Assembly (NCBI GenBank): GCA_964019425.1
Contig: OZ025798.1
Location: 682,001-746,000, forward strand
Source of the DNA: Flectonema sp. DT1601
Lineage: Eukaryota > Euglenozoa > Diplonemea > Diplonemida > Diplonemidae
Direction of reading: 5' to 3'
Length of the DNA: 64,000 bases
Shown here in pieces: positions 34,752 through 45,412 of this stretch (position 1 is the first letter of the stretch; every line of letters begins with the position of its first letter). The translations under genes were made by a program, and so were the position numbers. The notes beneath the pieces are model-generated. The model was not told the DNA's origin and did no database searches. It saw only the letters and a list, made by a program, of their open reading frames with translations.

Positions 34752-35520
34752 CATAGATGGAAGTGCCCTACAATTTGGAGGGCGTGTAGGGCGCTTGTAG
34801 GGCGCTTTTAATATAAATATTATTTTGGAGGGCGCTTTTTTTTACCTTTTTTATTACTATAAGACAGCTAAATTGACGTCGACTTACACTGACGCACAAG
34901 TATTTTGACGCAGAAGCCAAAAAAAATTTTGACATGCTTGGCAGTCTTTCGAGAAAGAGAAAAAAGGGTGTCACGGGGTTCGAACCCGAGACCTCCAGGT
35001 CATGGTTCGGAGGTCAACAATGGCAAAAACAATGGGCCACTCCTTGAGAGCTTCCGGAGCCTGCTGCAATCCCTGAAGCTGAAACTCATTTCAGTGGACG
35101 ATGCATCCCAGATCTACAAGGAGCTGATTAGCCCGCAGAATGCACCGAGTCGAATATAGAGGGATTCGAGGAGGGAGAGTGCGTTCTTGCTAACCTGTTA
35201 ATAGGCCGGTCTTCACGGTACCTTGTGAGAAAAAAAAGAAGTTTACTGGTGGCAAGTAAACTGATATCCCAGAGACGCATTTGATCGGGCGAACTGGAGA
35301 AAAGTCAAATAAGATGCGATTCGACCCTCGCTGAGGGCAGGGGTGTGTCAAAATGAGCTCGGCATTATATTAAATTTAATTAAAAAAGCGCCCTACGCGC
35401 CCTCCAGCGCCCTATTTTGGCCCTATTTTGGCCCTACAATGGCCCTATTTTGGCCCTACAAATTTTTGTGGCTGATTTTCACCAGGCGCCCTCCAAATTT
35501 GGAGGGCACTTCCATCTATG
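34752..35520 (-). mobile_element. 769-bp TIR DNA element, copy 2, 6-bp TSD
   Basis: Same family as 19918-20675, in opposite orientation, with ends CATAGATGG and CCATCTATG and the duplication AATTTT at 34746-34751 and 35521-35526. Joining the flanks across one AATTTT restores the usual TTAATTTTGAAAAA of satellite A. It has GACCTCC and GGAGGTC arms around a 12-nt loop next to the GGGTTCGAACCCG B-box-like stretch (34977-35015); copy 1 has this stem partly lost. No transposase. Confidence 0.85.
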
Positions 35521-35526
35521 AATTTT

Positions 35527-35886
35527 GAAAAAAAAAACAATCAGTTTAGCGTCTTGACCAGGACGGAAAATAGAAAGTAATCGACATAGTCGATCGATAA
35601 AAAAAACAATGATAACATTGTTTATTCTTTTTTTTTTTTTTATTTTAAATTCTTTTTATTTATTTTTTAAAGAAAAAAAACGGAAAATAGAAATTAGTCG
35701 ACAAAGTCGAACGATAAAAAAAAACAATGATAACATTGTTTATTCTTTTTTTTGTATTTTTTTATATTCTTTTTTATTAATTTTGAAAAAAAAAAAAAAC
35801 AATCAGTTTAGCGTCTTGACCAGGACGGAAAATAGAAAGTGATCGACATAGTCGATCGATAAAAAAACAATGATAACATTGTTTAT

Positions 35887-35919
<33 letters not shown>

Positions 35920-38393
35920 CTTTTTATTTATTTTTTAAAGAAAAAAAAAACGGAAAATAGAAATTAGTCAACAAAGTCGAACGATAAAAAAAACAATGAT
36001 AACATTGTTTATTCTTTTTTTTTATTTTTTTTTTTTAATATTTTTTTTTATTTTGAAAAAAAAAAAACAATCAGTTTAGCGTCTTGACCAGGACGGAAAA
36101 TAGAAAGTGATCGACACAGTCGATCGATAAAAAAACAATGATAACATTGTTTATTCTTTTTTTTTATTTTAAATTCTTTTTATTTATTTTTTAAAGAAAA
36201 AAAAAAACGGAAAATAGAAATTAGTCGACAAAGTCGAACGATAAAAAAAACAATGATAACATTGTTTATTCTTTTTTTTTATTTTTTTTTTTTTAATATT
36301 TTTTTTTATTTTGAAAAAAAAAAAAAACAATCAGTTTAGCGTCTTGACCAGGACGGAAAATAGAAAGTAATCGACATAGTCGATCGATAAAAAAAAACAA
36401 TGATAACATTGTTTATTCTTTTTTTTTATTTTAAATTCTTTTTATTTATTTTTTAAAGAAAAAAAAAAACGGAAAATAGAAATTAGTCGACAAAGTCGAA
36501 CGATAAAAAAAAACAATGATAACATTGTTTATTCTTTTTTTTTTGTATTTTTTTTAATATTCTTTTTTATTAATTTTGAAAAAAAAACAATCAGTTTAGC
36601 GTCTTGACCAGGACGGAAAATAGAAAGTGATCGACATAGTCGATCGATAAAAAAACAATGATAACATTGTTTATTCTTTTTTTTTTATTTTAAATTCTTT
36701 TTATTTATTTTTTAAAGAAAAAAAAAACGGAAAATAGAAATTAGTCGACAAAGTCGAACGATAAAAAAAACAATGATAACATTGTTTATTCTTTTTTTTG
36801 TATTTTTTTATATTCTTTTTTATTAATTTTGAAAAAAAAAAACAATCAGTTTAGCGTCTTGACCAGGACGGAAAATAGAAAGTGATCGACATAGTCGATC
36901 GATAAAAAAACAATGATAACATTGTTTATTCTTTTTTTTTATTTTAAATTCTTTTTATTTATTCTTTAAAGAAAAACGGAAAATAGAAATTAGTCGACAA
37001 AGTCGAACGATAAAAAAAAACAATGATAACATTGTTTTTCCTTTTTTTTTTTTTTTTTTTTTTATATTCTTTTTTATTAATTTTGAAAAAAAAAAAACAA
37101 TCAGTTTAGCGTCTTGACCAGGACGGAAAATAGAAAGTGATCGACATAGTCGATCGATAAAAAAACAATGATAACATTGTTTATTCTTTTTTTTTAATTT
37201 AAATTCTTTTTATTTATTCTTTAAAGAAAAGAAACGGAAAATAGAAATTAGTCGACAAAGTCGAACGATTAAAAAAAAAAACCATGATAACATTGTTTAT
37301 TCTTTTTTTTTTTTTTTTTTTTTATATTCTTTTTTATTAATTTTGAAAAAAAACAATCAGTTTAGCGTCTTGACCAGGACGGAAAATAGAAAGTGATCGA
37401 CATAGTCGATCGATAAAAAAACAATGATAACATTGTTTATTCTTTTTTTTTATTTTAAATTCTTTTTATTTATTTTTTAAAGAAAAAAAACGGAAAATAG
37501 AAATTAGTCAACAAAGTCGAACAATAAAAAAAACAATGATAACATTGTTTATTCTTTTTTTTTTTTTTTTTTTTTTTATATTCTTTTTTATTAATTTTGA
37601 AAAAAAAACAATCAGTTTAGCGTCTTGACCAGGACGGAAAATAGAAAGTGATCGACATAGTCGATCGATAAAAAAACAATGATAACATTGTTTATTCTTT
37701 TTTTTTATTTTTTTTTTTTAAATTCTTTTTATTTATTTTTTAAAGAAAAAAAAAACGGAAAATAGAAATTAGTCAACAAAGTCGAACAATAAAAAAAAAC
37801 AATGATAACATTGTTTATTCTTTTTTTTTTTTTTTTTTTTTTTTTATATTCTTTTTTATTAATTTTGAAAAGAAAACAATCAGTTTAGCGTCTTGACCAG
37901 GACGGAAAATAGAAAGTAATCGACATAGTCGATCGATAAAAAAACAATGATAACATTGTTTATTCTTTTTTTTTTTTTTTTTTTTTTAAATTCTTTTTAT
38001 TTATTTTTTAAAGAAAAAAAAAACGGAAAATAGAAATTAGTCGACAAAGTCGAACGATAAAAAAAAACAATGATAACATTGTTTATTCTTTTTTTTTAAT
38101 TTTTTTTTTTAATATTTTTTTTATTTTGAAAAAAAAACAATCAGTTTAGCGTCTTGACCAGGACGGAAAATAGAAAGTAATCGACATAGTCGATCGATAA
38201 AAAAAACAATGATAACATTGTTTATTCTTTTTTTTGTATTTTTTTATATTCTTTTTTATTAATTTTGAAAAAAAAACAATCAGTTTAGCGTCTTGACCAG
38301 GACGGAAAATAGAAAGTGATCGACATAGTCGATCGATAAAAAAACAATGATAACATTGTCTATTCTTTTTTTTTTATTTTTTTTTATTTTAAA
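35527..38393 (+). repeat. Satellite A array 9, regular A-B dimers
   Basis: About 11 A-B dimers with nearly strict alternation. Successive A units begin near 35535, 35800, 36065, 36333, 36588, 36840, 37095, 37355, 37607, 37875 and 38135, a period of 252-268 bp. This is the clearest higher-order structure in the window. Confidence 0.9.
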
Positions 38394-38530
38394 TTCTTTT
38401 TAGGGTAAAGGGGTCTTTCCTACACAAATAGTTTCAGAACTAACCATTCATTACAAAATCCAAAATGGCTGTAAACCGTCCAGTTCGATCCTGGGTGAGG
38501 GCATTTTTTTTTTTTCCTGATTTTTTTTTC

Positions 38531-39000
38531 AGGTTGGACTTTGTACGGGGAGGTTGGCTTTTATTAGTGGCTCCCCCCCCTTGGGGGGGGGGCTTGCGTC
38601 CCGCCAAGAATTTGGCGGACGCAAGCCCCCCCCTTGCACTCTTCCCCAGCTTAACATCCATTAGTAGCAAACTTGTTTTTTCAGGTTGGACTTTGTACAG
38701 GGGAGGTTGGCTTTTATTAGTGGCTCCCCCCCCTTGGGGGGGGTTGGGGGGGGGGCTTGCGTTCCGCCAAGAACTTGGCGGAACGCAAGCCCCCCTTGCA
38801 CTCTTCCCAGCTTAATATCCATTAGTAGCAAATTTGTTTTTTGAGGTTGGACTTTGTACGGACAGGCAGACTTTGTACGGGAGAGGTTGGCTTTTATTAG
38901 TGGCTCCCCCCCCTTGGGGGGGGGTTGGGGGGGCGGCTTGCGTTCCGCCAAGTTCTTGGCGGAACGCAAGCCCCCCCCTTGCACTATACCCCAGCTTAAT
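38531..39000 (+). repeat. Three tandem hairpin units inside the 829-bp element
   Basis: Units begin AGGTTGGACTTTGTAC at 38531, 38693 and 38844 (periods 162 and 151). Each has a CCCCCCCCTTGGGGGGGG palindrome, then a hairpin with 16-bp arms CTTGCGTTCCGCCAAG and CTTGGCGGAACGCAAG, then TTGCACT and CCAGCTTAA. The first unit has compensating changes in both arms (CGTCC/GGACG in place of CGTTC/GAACG), which suggests that pairing is kept. Confidence 0.8.
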
Positions 39001-39037
39001 ACCTATTCTGGGTGAAAAAATCCGGTGAAAAAAAAAT

Positions 39038-39110
39038 GACATTGGTCGGGATTGAGCCTGGGCGTCGGGTATCCAAAGTCAGTGCTCCCTCCGCTGAACC
39101 ACATCCGCTC
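39038..39110 (-). other. Degenerate tRNA-like sequence
   Basis: The minus strand reads GCGGATGTGGTTCAGCGG, with an A-box-like TGGTTCAGCGG (39091-39101 inverted) and a B-box-like GGCTCAATCCC (39049-39059 inverted) about 40 nt apart, and CTTTGGA between them. The acceptor, anticodon and T stems do not pair well, so this is not a working tRNA; it may be a captured tRNA or an old pol III promoter. Duplicated at 39937-40009. Confidence 0.35.
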
Positions 39111-39240
39111 TTAAAGACAGGTGCGGGTCTCGATGCATCCCATATACAGTTTTTGGGTCCCCCAGCCATTTTGGATTTTGTAATGAATGGTTAGTTCTGA
39201 AACTATTTGTGTAGTAAACACTAGTTTGCCCTTCTTTTTA

Positions 39241-39411
39241 TTTATTTTTTAAAGAAAAAAAACGGAAAATAGAAATTAGTCAACAAAGTCGAACTATAAA
39301 AAAAACAATGATAACATTGTTTATTCTTTTTTTTTTATTTTTTTTTTTTTTAATATTTTTTTTATTTTGAAAAAAAAAAACAATCAGTTTAGCGTCTTGA
39401 CCAGGACGGAA
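39241..39411 (+). repeat. Satellite A remnant
   Basis: One B and the start of one A monomer, cut at the CGGAAAAC join to a retrotransposon fragment. The same stretch recurs at 40141-40316. Confidence 0.8.
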
Positions 39412-39816
39412 AACTCCCCACATGATTCACTTTAGTCAACAAGTTTCCCCTCGAACCCCTTTTGTATGAATCTGTTACTATGATGGAGATAGCAAAGAAC
39501 TATCTCTCGCTCTTTACAACTTCGAGTAGTCTTTTTACTCCTCTTATTAAACCCCTTATCCCTACCCTTAATTATATCACCCCTCTTTGTCCTCTAGCCT
39601 CAATTCCTCCGACAATGCCGCAGAGTGAAGCTCTCGACCGCACGCCGACCAAGATTTTACGACAAGAGAGTCACGTTATCTCCGTTAAAGAGAATACACC
39701 TATTGCGAGACAATGGTCCGAGGGTAGGATTGACTTACTCGAGAATTACTGTCGAGCAGTAGATGACTCTCTCGAAACAAACGAGAAAGCGGCAGAGCTC
39801 TCAGAACAACTTCTGG
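39412..39816 (+). pseudogene. Internal fragment of retrotransposon ORF2
   Basis: Covers about residues 694-826 of ORF2. It shares the CACATGATTCAC and CCTCGAACCCCTTTTGT variants with the fragment at 47690-47990 rather than with 4404-7214, so it comes from the older subfamily. It is broken at the left by satellite A and at the right by the G-rich part of the 829-bp element, and a frame change follows its first 16 codons. Confidence 0.8.
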
Positions 39817-40131
39817 GGGGGGGTTGGGGGGGCGGCTTGCGTTCCGCCAAGTTCTTGGCGGAACGCAAGCCCCCCCCTTGCACTATACCCCAGCTTAATA
39901 CCTATTCTGGGTGAAAAAATCCGGTGAAAAAAAAATGACATTGGTCGGGATTGAGCCTGGGCGTCGGGTATCCAAAGTCAGTGCTCCCTCCGCTGAACCA
40001 CATCCGCTCTTAAAGACAGGTGCGGGTCTCGATGCATCCCATATACAGTTTTTGGGTCCCCCAGCCATTTTGGATTTTGTAATGAATGGTTAGTTCTGAA
40101 ACTATTTGTGTAGTAAACACTAGTTTGCCCT
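39817..40131 (+). repeat. Partial copy of the 829-bp TIR element
   Basis: Copy of about 38925-39231, starting in the poly-G/GGTTGGGG run and keeping one 16-bp-arm hairpin, the tRNA-like stretch and the right TIR. The flanking satellite (40132-40316) repeats 39232-39415, so about 490 bp were duplicated together, with the ORF2 fragment between the copies. Confidence 0.8.
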
Positions 40132-40374
40132 TCTTTTTATTTATTTTTTAAAGAAAAAAAACGGAAAATAGAAATTAGTCAACAAAGTCGAACTATAAAA
40201 AAAACAATGATAACATTGTTTATTCTTTTTTTTTTATTTTTTTTTTTTTTAATATTTTTTTTATTTTGAAAAAAAAAAACAATCAGTTTAGCGTCTTGAC
40301 CAGGACGGAAAACTGGAAGTAATCGACATAGTCGATCGATAAAAAAAAACAATGATAGCATTGTTTCACCTTTT
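40132..40374 (+). repeat. Satellite A remnant
   Basis: One B and one A monomer, the latter with older substitutions (GAACTATAAAA, ACAATGATAGCATTG, GGAAGTAATCG). It leads into a diverged GGTATCTC-type block. Confidence 0.8.
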
Positions 40375-40480
40375 ATAATTTTTAATTTTTTTTTTATATT
40401 AAAAAAAACAAGCGGAATTGATCATAATGGGTGGCAGGGGTTGTTATAACTTCGTTTGAAAATTCTTCTTTTTTAATTTC

Positions 40481-40511
<31 letters not shown>

Positions 40512-40640
40512 ACAGGAGTTAAGATCACTTACATGAGTTAACACAACACAGATACGAGAGTAGAAAGAATTCATTCACTTAATTAAAGTTAAAACTGATT
40601 AGTCAGTTTAAGGTCTTGACTAGGACCAACAAAAAGAAAA
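40375..40640 (+). repeat. Diverged copy of the 2640-3265 block without the GGTATCTC array
   Basis: Begins like 2640 (GCGGAATTGATCATAATGGG), keeps the poly-T/ACAG and GTTAAGATCACTT parts, then lacks the GGTATCTC array and goes to GTCAGTTTAAGGTCTTGAC (40605-40625). Confidence 0.7.
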
Positions 40641-41105
40641 AAATAAATAAATAAATAAATAAATAACGATCAAGCTGAGCTGGTCTTGTTTTTATTAAAA
40701 TAAGGGGAGCGGGAGGGATGGAAGGAATAAAGGAAAAAAAAAGAAAAGGTCGATCAATTGGATCTGGTCGTCGAGAAGAAGAAGACAATTATTTTAAAGG
40801 TCGATCGGCATAGCCGATCGTTGATAAAAATAACCAGATATAAATACAATCAGTTTAAATTTAAAAAAAAAAAAAAAAAAAGATTAACGATCAAGCTGAG
40901 CTGATCTTGTTTTTATTAAAATAAGGGGAGCGGGAGGGATGGAAGGAATAAAGGAAAAAAAAAGAAAAGGTCGATCAATTGGATCTGATCGTCGAGAAGA
41001 AGAAAACAATTATTTTTAAAAAAAATGATCGGTATAGCCGATCGTTGAGAAAAGAACAGATATAAATACAATCGGTTTTGGTGATCGACGAGTGGAGCGA
41101 TCACT
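40641..41105 (+). repeat. Satellite B, two units
   Basis: Two units with the GATCAAGCTGAGCTG(A/G)TC and GATCGG...CCGATC hairpins. The unit starts near 40665 and 40890; it is older than 3284-3905 judging by substitutions (TCGGCATAGCCGA), and has an AAATAAATAAATAAAT tetranucleotide stretch at the start. Confidence 0.8.
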
Positions 41106-41390
41106 TAACAAGAAGGAAAAAAGAAAGGACCGATTAATTGGGGCTTTGGTTGTATTCCCAAGGCATGTTTTTTTTTTTTTTTTTTTTATTATTCATTTAC
41201 ATTATTTTTTTTTTTTTTTTTTAAATTAATAATCACATTTTGTTCAAAAATATTTCATATTAGAGTAAAAGAAAAAGAAAAAAAAGAAATAAGAGAAAAA
41301 GAAAAAAAAAACCATTGCTGGCCCCCTCACCACTCATAGAGGATGAGGAGGCCAGTAAGGCGTCACTCAAATCTATGCCAAGCCTTGGGA
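41106..41390. other. AT-rich spacer, copy of 3940-4236
   Basis: Same order as 3940-4236: GGACCGATTAATTGGGGC, poly-T and poly-A tracts, and the CTGGCC...GGCCAG hairpin region. It joins family C at GGGAACTGCATGCAAG. Confidence 0.7.
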
Positions 41391-43640
41391 ACTGCATGCA
41401 AGTATCAACACATAATCAAGATACACCAGCAGCTAACAAACAACATAAAATTGAAGATCGGTTGCCAGAGTATTTCAACCATGGTAGAATACTCGCCCCT
41501 CTGGCAGGGATTATCCCAGACTTGTCCTTTAATTTAGTTGGACACCATGGCTTACAACCCTTCCAGAGGGAAGCACCATTATGACTTCTATTTTTTTTCT
41601 TCAAGAATATCATAAGGTGGGAACAAAGAAAAATGCTAAGAGGAACCCCTTATTAACACCTAAGACATCTAAACTGCAGCCCAGCTTATGCCCAATGCAC
41701 TAACAGGTCATTCCCTCACACTCAGATCAAAAAATCAAAGTTCAGAGTGCATCTTAGCATGAATGAGAGAAATTTCTCATCGCTTTTTTTGAACAAAAGG
41801 GATAGAAGAGGGGATAGAAAACGAACATAACAATAAAATTCTAAGTGAGAAACACTTAGCAGAAACACTTAGCAGCTTTTAAGGAGCTGAAAAGCAAAAA
41901 AAAAATCTAAGTGAGAAACACTTAGTAGAAACAATTCGTAGCTAATTAAGCTGAAAATAAAAAAATAAAAAATTTCTAAGTGAGAAATACTTAGCAACTT
42001 TTAGAACAAATATTTCAGTAAATAACCTGTAATGATTAAACCATTACAGGTTTGATGTCAAAACTGACAAGGACTGAGTTGAATTACCAGGTGAGATTTG
42101 GACAGTTAGCTTTTGGCTAAGGCCCTCCCTGAAGAGCAAGAACAGAAAAACTACCCACACCTGAAGAAAACATACACAAAGAACACACTGTAAGCTGTGT
42201 GTGTATTTTGTGTTTGTCACAACAGGAGAGAAAAGAAAGAATGTCAAGGTTGGTCACCTTGCCTATCAACGCACAACATTGGTGGTCTCTACTAGACCCT
42301 GAGTGATCCCACTGGATCTCTCATCGTTCATAGTACCCTGTGTGAAGTTCTAAAATCAAAGGTAAACTATGAACTACAAATGACTTAGCCTGTTATTATA
42401 ATGCCACAGGCAGGCCCTGCATTCAGCAACTATCCAGCAGTGCTTGGATGTCCTGATTTTCTTCTAAAAAAAAGAAAGAAAAACAAAACTGTAGCTGGGA
42501 TCACTCAGGATCAACAGACTACCAATGCTACCTGTTGTACTTGCTCACTATGGGGGGTGATGCCAAACACCCAGAAGTACTTAACTACTTTCCTTCTTGC
42601 TGCCCAGGAGTTTCTGACCAGAACTAATAGAAAATAAAAAGTAGAAAGAGAATTGTAATAGAAGATTACAAATAAGAGTTGAATTTCCAGGTGAGATTTG
42701 GACTGTTAGCTTTTGGCTAAGGCCCTCCCTGAAGAGCAAGAACAAAAAAACTACTCACACCTGAAGAAAACATACACAAAGAACACACTGTAAGCTGTGT
42801 GTGTATTTTGTGTTTGTCACAACAGGAGAGAAAAGAAAGAATGTCAAGGTTGGTCACCTTGCCTATCAACGCACAACATTGGTGGTCTCTACTAGACCCT
42901 GAGTGATCCCACTGGATCTCTCATCGTTCATAGTACCCTGTGTGAAGTTCTAAAATCAAAGGTAAACTATGAACTACAAATGACTTAGCCTGTTATTATA
43001 ATGCCACAGGCAGGCCCTGCATTCAGCAACTATCCAGCAGTGCTTGGATGTCCTGATTTTCTTCTAAAAAAAAGAAAGAAAAACAAAACTGTAGCTGGGA
43101 TCACTCAGGATCAACAGACTACCAATGCTACCTGTTGTACTTGCTCACTATGGGGGGTGATGCCAAACACCCAGAAGTACTTAACTACTTTCCTTCTTGC
43201 TGCCCAGGAGTTTCTGACCAGAACTAATAGAAAATAAAAAGTAGAAAGAGAATTGTAATAGAAGATTACAAATAAGAGTTGAATTTCCAGGTGAGATTTG
43301 GACTGTTAGCTTTTGGCTAAGGCCCTCCCTGAAGAGCAAGAACAAAAAAACTACTCACACCTGAAGAAAACATACACAAAGAACACACTGTAAGCTGTGT
43401 GTGTATTTTGTGTTTGTCACAACAGGTGAGAAAAGAAAGGATGTCAAGGTTGGTCACAAAAAATGCAAGTATCAACACATAATCAAGATACACCAGCAGC
43501 TAACAAACAACATAAAATTGAAGATCAGTTGCCAGAGTATTTCAACCATGGTAGAATACTCGCCCCTCTGGCAGGGATTATCCCAGACTTGTCCTTTAAT
43601 TTAGTTGGACACCATGGCTTACAACCCTTCCAGAGGGAAG
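41391..43640 (+). repeat. Family C array with 600-bp tandem duplication
   Basis: One family C unit in plus orientation, then two exact-looking 600-bp tandem units (42076-42675 and 42676-43275), then a third cut at about 43456 and joined to another piece of the family (43463-43640). At 41842, 41908 and 41977 lie CTAAGTGAGAAACACTTAG-type hairpins (7-bp arms, 5-nt loop). The repeated open frames of 62-89 codons follow the repeat boundaries and I do not call them genes. Confidence 0.75.
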
Positions 43641-44035
43641 CATTGAAATTCCATTTAGGTAATTTGCTACCATGTCCTAAAGCAGCGCCGATGATAAAGA
43701 AAACATAAACTACCGAAATTACTTTGTGTGTATTTTATTCCACTTCTCTTACCTCGTGCATATTATATATTCGGCGTGAGTGGTACTGTTATTAGTTTTA
43801 TCGTTATTATCGAACTTCTTCTGCAGTTCACAGCCACTCACCCACTTCCACTCTTCAATTCAAAATGTTGGTGCCGGTGTCCCGTCAGGACCTGGCACTA
43901 CCCCAGCGCGGTGAACCTATCTAAGATTAGGATAGGGTCACATGAATGTCCTTAGTATCTGTTCTGCCAGTTGTGCGTATTACTTTATATTCTTTATTCA
44001 GGTGCTGTACAGACATGGAAAGCAAATTACCATTA
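43641..44035. other. Single-copy stretch within repeats
   Basis: Higher-complexity DNA with no match to the repeat families, except its end. At 43955-44031 it reads CTTAGTATCTG...ATTCTTTATTCAG followed by GTGCTGTACAGACATGGAAAGC, which resembles 48027-48099. It looks like an intron end plus exon, or an old shared element. It contains CACCCACTTCCACTCTTC and GACCTGGCACTACCCC. No long frame. Confidence 0.4.
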
Positions 44036-44617
44036 TGACTTCTATTTTTTTTCTTCAAGAAAATCATAAGGTGGGAACAAAGAAAAATGCTAAGAGGAAG
44101 ACAACACATAAACAAGAGCAGCAAGCAGAGTTGACACTATCAATTCAAATTTGAAATACCGGGAATTAATTTACAAGGAGGTATCTCAAGTGACTTGGTA
44201 TCTCTAGCGTGTCGGTATCTCTGGAGTGCTGGTATCTCGTATGTGCGTTGGTATCTCATGAGTGATGGTATCTCTTGTGCATTAGAGAAACGAAAAAGAA
44301 TGTCATGACCATGACGGAAGAATTGAGGAATTGAGTTAACATGTTCAATTTAACTTATTTAAACTTTTTTTTTTTTAACAGACCGTAACTATTTGAAAAT
44401 AAAATGTAGATGGGAAACAGTGAAAAGTAAAATGGATGATAAAATTAATGAGAAATATGACATAACAGACCAGATAGAGAGTATTAAAAGGAAAATGAAA
44501 AGGAAAAGAGAAACTAGGTTAACACTTATTTAAAATTAAGACCGGTTAGTCAGTTTAAGGTCTTGACTAGGACCAACAAAAAAGAAAGAAAAAAAATTAA
44601 CGATCAAGCTGAGCTGA
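44036..44617 (+). repeat. Family C scrap joined to a GGTATCTC block copy
   Basis: 44036-44099 is a family C scrap (CTTCAAGAAAATCATAAGGT). From 44100 it copies 2790-3290, with six GGTATCTC motifs at about 44178-44272 and GTCAGTTTAAGGTCTTGAC at about 44549, ending at the first satellite B hairpin. Confidence 0.8.
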
Positions 44618-44768
44618 TCATTTTCTCTTTCCTTTTCTGGTCTTTTTTTTTTTTTTTTTCCTTTTTCATACAACGTTTTTTTATTTATATTTTATTTTAT
44701 TTTTTTTTTCATGTTTGATTACTTCCTCTTCATATTTTTTTTTTTTTTTTTTCTCTCTGCCTCTCCCT
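44618..44768 (-). repeat. Link piece fragment
   Basis: Inverted orientation of the 10460-10580 link (TTTTCATACAACGTTTTT, CATGTTTGATTACTTCCTC), ending in CTCTCTGCCTCTCCC and cut at the join to the retrotransposon 5' fragment. Confidence 0.7.
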
Positions 44769-45412
44769 TTATAGTCCTTAAATTCCTTACTAAACTTACA
44801 GTTACGTCTAAAATGCGCAACTGGACCTTTGAGGTATGTCTCAAAACATAAAGGACATTTGGCTACTAAAGTTTTATCCCCATCCAGAGCCGATCTCGAA
44901 ATAGCCTCTTGTAAAGCCTCGGGGGCTGGGTTGGCTGAGAGATGGTTGCCAGTATCTTTATGACACCGCCGGCCCGGTGTTTCTTTTTTTTTTTGTTGTG
45001 AAGTAGCAATAATAAAAAAAAAAAAAAATAGAAAAGAGAATGGCTCAGAAACAATATCGATGAGTTAAGATCTTTTTTTTTAAACTAATTCTTTTTTTTT
45101 AATTTCGGGCAGCTAACCCTAGAGTTTTTTTTTGGTAAATACTGTTTAAAGGAAAACGAGCTACGCTCTAAAACAGAAAAATCGGAGGAACTACTTGTTT
45201 ATAATATATATTTTGATAAATAATGTGGTTGGCAAATGAATGCCGAAGAGGCAACTTGAGAAAAGCAATTGGATGAGAAGAAACATTGGGTCTTATAAAG
45301 CAAAGGAGATAGAGGGGCCTAAAAAGACCGCAGAGTGGATAGCTCCACAAAAGGCTGAATTCGATAGAGTGGGAAGTAACGGACTGGGAGCTTTTGGCTC
45401 CTGCCCTATTCC
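44769..45412 (-). pseudogene. 5' end fragment of the retrotransposon
   Basis: Copy of 9640-10290: the 5' region, the open frame upstream of the first zinc finger and ORF1 residues 1 to about 49, then nothing of the RT. It also carries the inverted end of ORF1 (ELLAPALFP in plus orientation) at 45360-45410. Several substitutions against 9640-10290 show it is older. Confidence 0.8.

Larger units (their letters stand above)
38403..39231 (+). mobile_element. 829-bp TIR DNA element with 9-bp TSD (Mutator-like size)
   Basis: The ends GGGTAAAGG and GTTTGCCC begin inverted repeats of about 75 bp, the inner 50 bp nearly perfect (ACACAAATAGTTTCAGAACT and its inverse). TTCTTTTTA is duplicated at 38394-38402 and 39232-39240; fusing the flanks restores satellite A. 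A 9-bp duplication with long TIRs fits Mutator-like elements. There is no transposase. The interior has three G/C-rich tandem units and a tRNA-like stretch. Confidence 0.85.

Noticed and set aside
38465-39042. Several overlapping frames of 76-116 codons in the 829-bp element
   Set aside because: They translate G/C-run tandem repeats in both directions; composition follows the DNA repeat.
39038-39110. A functional tRNA gene
   Set aside because: A- and B-box-like sequences are present, but acceptor, anticodon and T stems do not pair.
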